Source: Agarophyton chilense
Lineage: Eukaryota; Rhodophyta; Florideophyceae; Gracilariales; Gracilariaceae
Direction: 5' to 3'
Assembly: GCA_030374765.1 (NCBI GenBank)
Contig: JARGXX010000073.1
Location: forward strand, 496,001-560,000
DNA: 64,000 nt
Below the pieces are notes generated by a model. The model was not told where the DNA came from. It ran no database searches and saw only the letters and a list, made by a program, of their open reading frames with translations. A program made the position numbers and the translations under genes. Numbering within the stretch: position 1 is the first letter of the stretch; each line of letters begins with the position of its first letter. Below, one piece after another: positions 60,604 through 64,000 of this stretch.

Positions 60604-62838
60604 TTGCCTCGCGTCAACCCTCTAAGAGTTTTCCGATGGGGTTTCCGTTTCTTCCTGAGGATAGGGTTCCTCTTTGGGGTCGTCCGTAGAGTCTACTATG
60701 GCGTGGACCTGTGGGACTTTGATCGGAGCATCCGTAGGTGTGGCATACCGTGAGCTTCCAGGGGTCCGTGTAGTTCGTTGCTGTGCCCTGTTGTACATTC
60801 CTTCAGATCTCCGCACTCGGTAATTCTCTTCCCTTAGGGCTAGGAGGTTTTTGCGTGCGTCCTCAGACAGATATTTTGTACAGTCCCACAAGGTTGGGTC
60901 ACGGAAAGGCAGAGGAAGCAAGCCCTTGGGGAACAAACCAAAACGTCCTTGCCGGGCCGAAAGTGTGTATACTTGGGTGTATGCGGTCCATTGGTTGCTG
61001 TAGTGCCCTGGGAGGTATATGATGAGGGCCCAGACGGAGGAGCACTGCAAATGACCGCAAGGACATCTCCGAAATCGGGGTAATGGAGTGATGCATCCAT
61101 GTCCGACTCTGTGGAGCTAGCCAAATGGGCTTGGTTGGGTTTACGCAATGGAGTTGTGTGTCCTCTGGTTATATCAGCGTTGCTCCTGGAAGTCCTGTAG
61201 GTTTTGTCATAACGCTCAGCGTAGGTAACGAGCCTTCGGAAGGAGTATTGCGGGTTTTCCGTGTGGTAATTGCGCACATTTGTCCGAATGGCAGGGATCA
61301 ATCTCGTGATGAAGTGACGTTGAAGCAGTCTTTCGGAGAACATGTTTCTACATCGGGAAGCCTTCTTCTGTAGGTCGTCTGCGAAAGCCGATTCGGTCAT
61401 GTTGGAGCTCTGCCTAAAGGAGAGGACTTCCTGGTCGGCATCCATTATAACGTCATCCGTGGCGTAAGTATCCAAAAGGTAATGAACAACCTGAGGGTAC
61501 GACCTGAGGAGCTTACGGTGTTAAGCATTCACGAGGTCAGTTGTGCAAGATATCTTCGAAACATCTCCGTCACGCGCCTGTCCTGTAAGGCAAACTTGGA
61601 AAAGGTACAGAGCGGCGCTCTCGTGGACAGCGTTCTGATCGCAGGCTGTACGGAACAAACTGAGAAACCTAAGAACAGCAATGGGATCGGAACCCGAGAA
61701 CTTGTCCGTAATAGTTAGTTGTATCCGCTTGGTCAATTTGGCGATTCTGCGAGCCACCGAACTAGAATATTTCGCGGACCGGTCGGCCAGCCGGTAGTTC
61801 CTGTAGTTTAGAACCCTAAGGAAAAGTTCTTTTGTGGTTGTCAGGGATCTGAGGCCTCGAACGGCAGACTCAACCACTTCCGAGTCGGTTGTTTCGGTCG
61901 AGGCCGATTCGGAATCACTCGTGTCCTAATGGCCTCTTCTTATACTCGTTCTGTTATTCTTTCTCCTGCGGTTACTTCTTTTCTTTCCAGCGGAATAGGG
62001 ACCTAAAGGATCGATATCTCTATGAGATCCGATGGAACCCCGAGGTCGCTGTACCTCATATAATCCGTTGGGTGGGGCCAGCGGTCTCTCTTCTAGACGC
62101 GGAGCTTTTCTTCTGCTCCTCGCTTGTCCCCTCCCTTGGATTTTCCTGATGGGCAATCTGCCTCTCATCTAGATGCGGAGCTTCTCTTCTGCTCCTAGAT
62201 TGTCCCGCCATGGGGATTTCCGGATGGTATTCCCGGCGAGGGGCGGATAACGCTGCCAGTCCTGGGGGCTCGGTAGGGGGTTGCCATATGGAGGCCGGAT
62301 GGTTGACTTGTGGTGGAGTGGTCCATGGGACCAAATTGCCTGCCTGGCGGGTAACGGCTCCTTGAACGGCCTGTGGAAGGGAGTCTATGAATAGTTCATA
62401 CTTCAATACCTTACAAACGATTTGCGAGATAAGGTAATCTGTATGGTCAGACATCGCCGTAGCGAGTCGCACGTCCATAATGGAATCCACGTGAGTTGAG
62501 CAGTGCTCACGGAGACGGGGACAGAGAAGGTCGGCAAGGCCTGCGAGCATGTTTTCTCGAATTCCTCCGGACTGGTGGGTTTCTCCTTGAGGTTTGCCGG
62601 GCCTAGAGGTGGCCCTTGTGAGGCGTTCTCGTAAACTCGCTGCCACTGTGGGTTCTCGGCGAATCCTTTCAGGTTCATCCAGTGGGGTCACTACTTCTTG
62701 CAGCTGGCTCCTCGTGCTCCTGCGGTGGCTAGCGGTATCAACCTGAGGGTCAGGCTACATCGCCGGCGTTGTAGTCGCATCTAGTCCTGCCGTAAGAGTC
62801 CTATGGTCTGGTCGGGTGGATTTGTTTCCTGCATCCAT
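60604..62838 (-). pseudogene. gag: gypsy C gag, heavily disrupted
   Basis: ATG 62838 (MDAGNKSTRPDH) opens a frame with an early TAG. Later blocks include PLDEPERIRREP (62690 on), LRVLNYRNYRLADRS and LTITDKFSGSDPIAVLRFL (about 61690-61830, the capsid region), and FRQSSNMTESAFADDLQKK with FSERLLQRHFITRLI (about 61260-61420). The order and the LNYRNYRL motif mirror gag of gypsies A and D. Confidence 0.7.
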
Positions 62839-62963
62839 AATGGCCGTTGCTTCTGTAATTCTTGTCCGTTGGGGAATTAAACCAAAGGTTAGAATCCGAA
62901 TAACTCTTTGTCCCAGTGGTCCGTTCAATTATTCTTTGAGGTTTCTAAGTCGGGAGTCCAAAA

Positions 62964-63410
62964 TGTAAGGCAACGACGGGTTAAGTCAGCGTACGGGTCT
63001 CGACCGGTGGTAGCGTGGTAGAGCGGGTCCTGAGGTTCGAATCCTTGACGGCGGCACTCCCAGAGTACTTGGTGCAATGGACTGGCGTTTACTGCGTAGT
63101 CTTACAGGTTGGAGCTACGGAAACGATGGCTTGAAGACCAAAGGATGGAACTAATATACCAAAGGGGGTTATTTAGTATCCTGAAGGTGCCTACCTTACT
63201 CTAGGGGAGAAGCGTCACTCGAGCAAAGTAAATAGTACTGGCGAGGAGCTGGGATCTCCCTGGCACTGTAATTCTAATCTATTACACTAATTAAAATAAA
63301 TTAATAATCTACATGACTCCACCTGAGGTCGACCAGTCCACGTGTCGCCTGTAAGATACCTCAAGGCCCGGCGGCTTACAGAGCTCAAACGTTTTCATCG
63401 CTCCTTTACA
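62964..63410 (-). repeat. 5' LTR of gypsy C
   Basis: 447 bp, the partner of 33099-33545. Ends are TGTAAGGC and CTTTACA (plus strand). On the minus strand it is followed by TTTTGGACTCCCGACTTAG, where TGGACTCCCGACTTAG is a likely primer-binding site. It carries the same A-box-like TGGTAGAGCGG and B-box GGTTCGAATCC. Confidence 0.9.
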
Positions 63411-63415
63411 CATGC

Positions 63416-64000
63416 ACACAGGTGGTGAACGTCCTCTTAGGAACCTATACAACCGATGAGTTGATTGAAGAGGTCTACTCTGAGGTGCTCACACAGCGTC
63501 AAAGAGCAGGAAAAACCGAATCGGATCACGTACTTTCGCTCTGGGCGAGGGCGTCCCGATGCAGTATCGTGACAAAGGATTAACCGAAAAGGTCAATCCT
63601 CTGTATCGAAGAAGCATCCGCGACCGAAGAAGGATCAGCCGGGCACACACCTCATGGGCAAGCAATTCGCCAGATGGACACCTCTCAGGTCGGGGAGCAT
63701 TCGTTTCCCAGTTCCAACTGGTCGAGTTCAGTACCTATTAGGATACTCTTGGAAATGCCGTCAACTCATTCAACGGTGGTATTCGCCCCCACACAACCAG
63801 GTTTTTGCAGTACCATATGCTAGCCGAGCTGGTGGACAGCTCTCATACAGAACTGCAATGCCATTCCTTAGTAAATTCTAACCAAGACCACTTACAATGG
63901 CGTTAAAAGACCCCGCAACAGGCAACTACATTTGCTGGTTTTGTTTGTCTCCCCACCATCTGGCTACCAAGTGTACCAGCGTTGCTCCCCAGATACGAGC
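63416..64000 (+). pseudogene. gag: Outermost gypsy (B) gag, 3' part
   Basis: Continuation of the gag cut at 33098: VVNVLLGTYTTDELIEEVYS directly extends its frame. A zinc knuckle CWFCLSPHHLATKC (CX2CX4HX4C) lies at about 63932-63975. Stops near 63583, 63806 and 63878 show decay. The rest of the element lies beyond the window. Confidence 0.7.

Larger units (their letters stand above)
33099..63410 (-). mobile_element. Ty3/gypsy retrotransposon C, split by three later insertions
   Basis: LTRs of equal length (447 bp) lie at both ends. The flanking pentamers are CATAC (33094-33098) and CATGC (63411-63415), a target duplication with one transition. Removing the element rejoins the gag frame of gypsy B without loss. 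Inside, on the minus strand, lie gag (62838 to about 60620), protease, RT, RNase H, integrase (60403 to 57553, then 47011-46739) and chromodomain (41440-40861), followed by a long 3' region. The element is interrupted by gypsy D (47012-57552), a DNA transposon (41445-46734) and copia (33870-39872). Its own length is about 8.5 kb. Confidence 0.85.

Overview
The window reads as nuclear DNA of a compact, intron-poor eukaryote, most likely a florideophyte red alga. The inference rests on long uninterrupted eukaryotic ORFs (a single-exon telomerase reverse transcriptase and a terminal nucleotidyltransferase), canonical AATAAA and TATA-like signals, chromodomain Ty3/gypsy elements, and transposases of PiggyBac and Plavaka/CACTA type. 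No species-specific marker was checked, so the taxon is an inference. There are no bacterial operons, no rRNA, and no tRNA gene I can support.

Layout. 1-12.4 kb is gene-bearing. It holds an Arg/Glu-rich ORF running off the left edge (-), an adenine/cytosine-type DNA methyltransferase fused to a SET domain (-), an array of nested palindromes in the shared divergent promoter, a very large ParB-like plus 2OG-Fe(II) dioxygenase protein (+), two small uncertain (-) ORFs and a ketopantoate-reductase-like gene (-). 12.5-21 kb holds one end of a DNA transposon abutting a decayed chromodomain Ty3/gypsy element (-). 21.2-22.8 kb is a broken PiggyBac-type transposase. 23.4-30 kb carries the two clearest host genes: TERT (+), convergent with a Cid1/URT1-type terminal nucleotidyltransferase (-).

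From 31.8 kb to the right edge the sequence is a nest of mobile elements. An old gypsy gag gene (31.8-33.1 kb and 63.4-64 kb) is split by a second gypsy element whose 447-bp LTRs lie at 33099-33545 and 62964-63410. That element (- strand) is itself split by three insertions: a Ty1/copia element with 628-bp LTRs and a perfect 5-bp target duplication (33870-39872); a 5.3-kb DNA transposon with 20-bp terminal inverted repeats and an ACGT target duplication (41445-46734); and a third gypsy element (47012-57552). Removing copia and the DNA transposon accounts for the layout of the host gypsy, and removing the host gypsy rejoins the outermost gag in frame.

Most notable points: (1) a divergent pair of probable chromatin/DNA-modification genes (methyltransferase-SET and ParB-dioxygenase) shares a promoter filled with long hairpin repeats, and the same hairpin family forms an internal array in the DNA transposon 37 kb away; (2) long ORFs run antisense to two gypsy elements between pol and the 3' LTR; (3) the copia element carries a textbook -1 slippery heptamer at its gag-pol overlap; (4) one gypsy LTR contains tRNA-like A- and B-box sequences; (5) two 18-bp palindromes sit just upstream of TERT.
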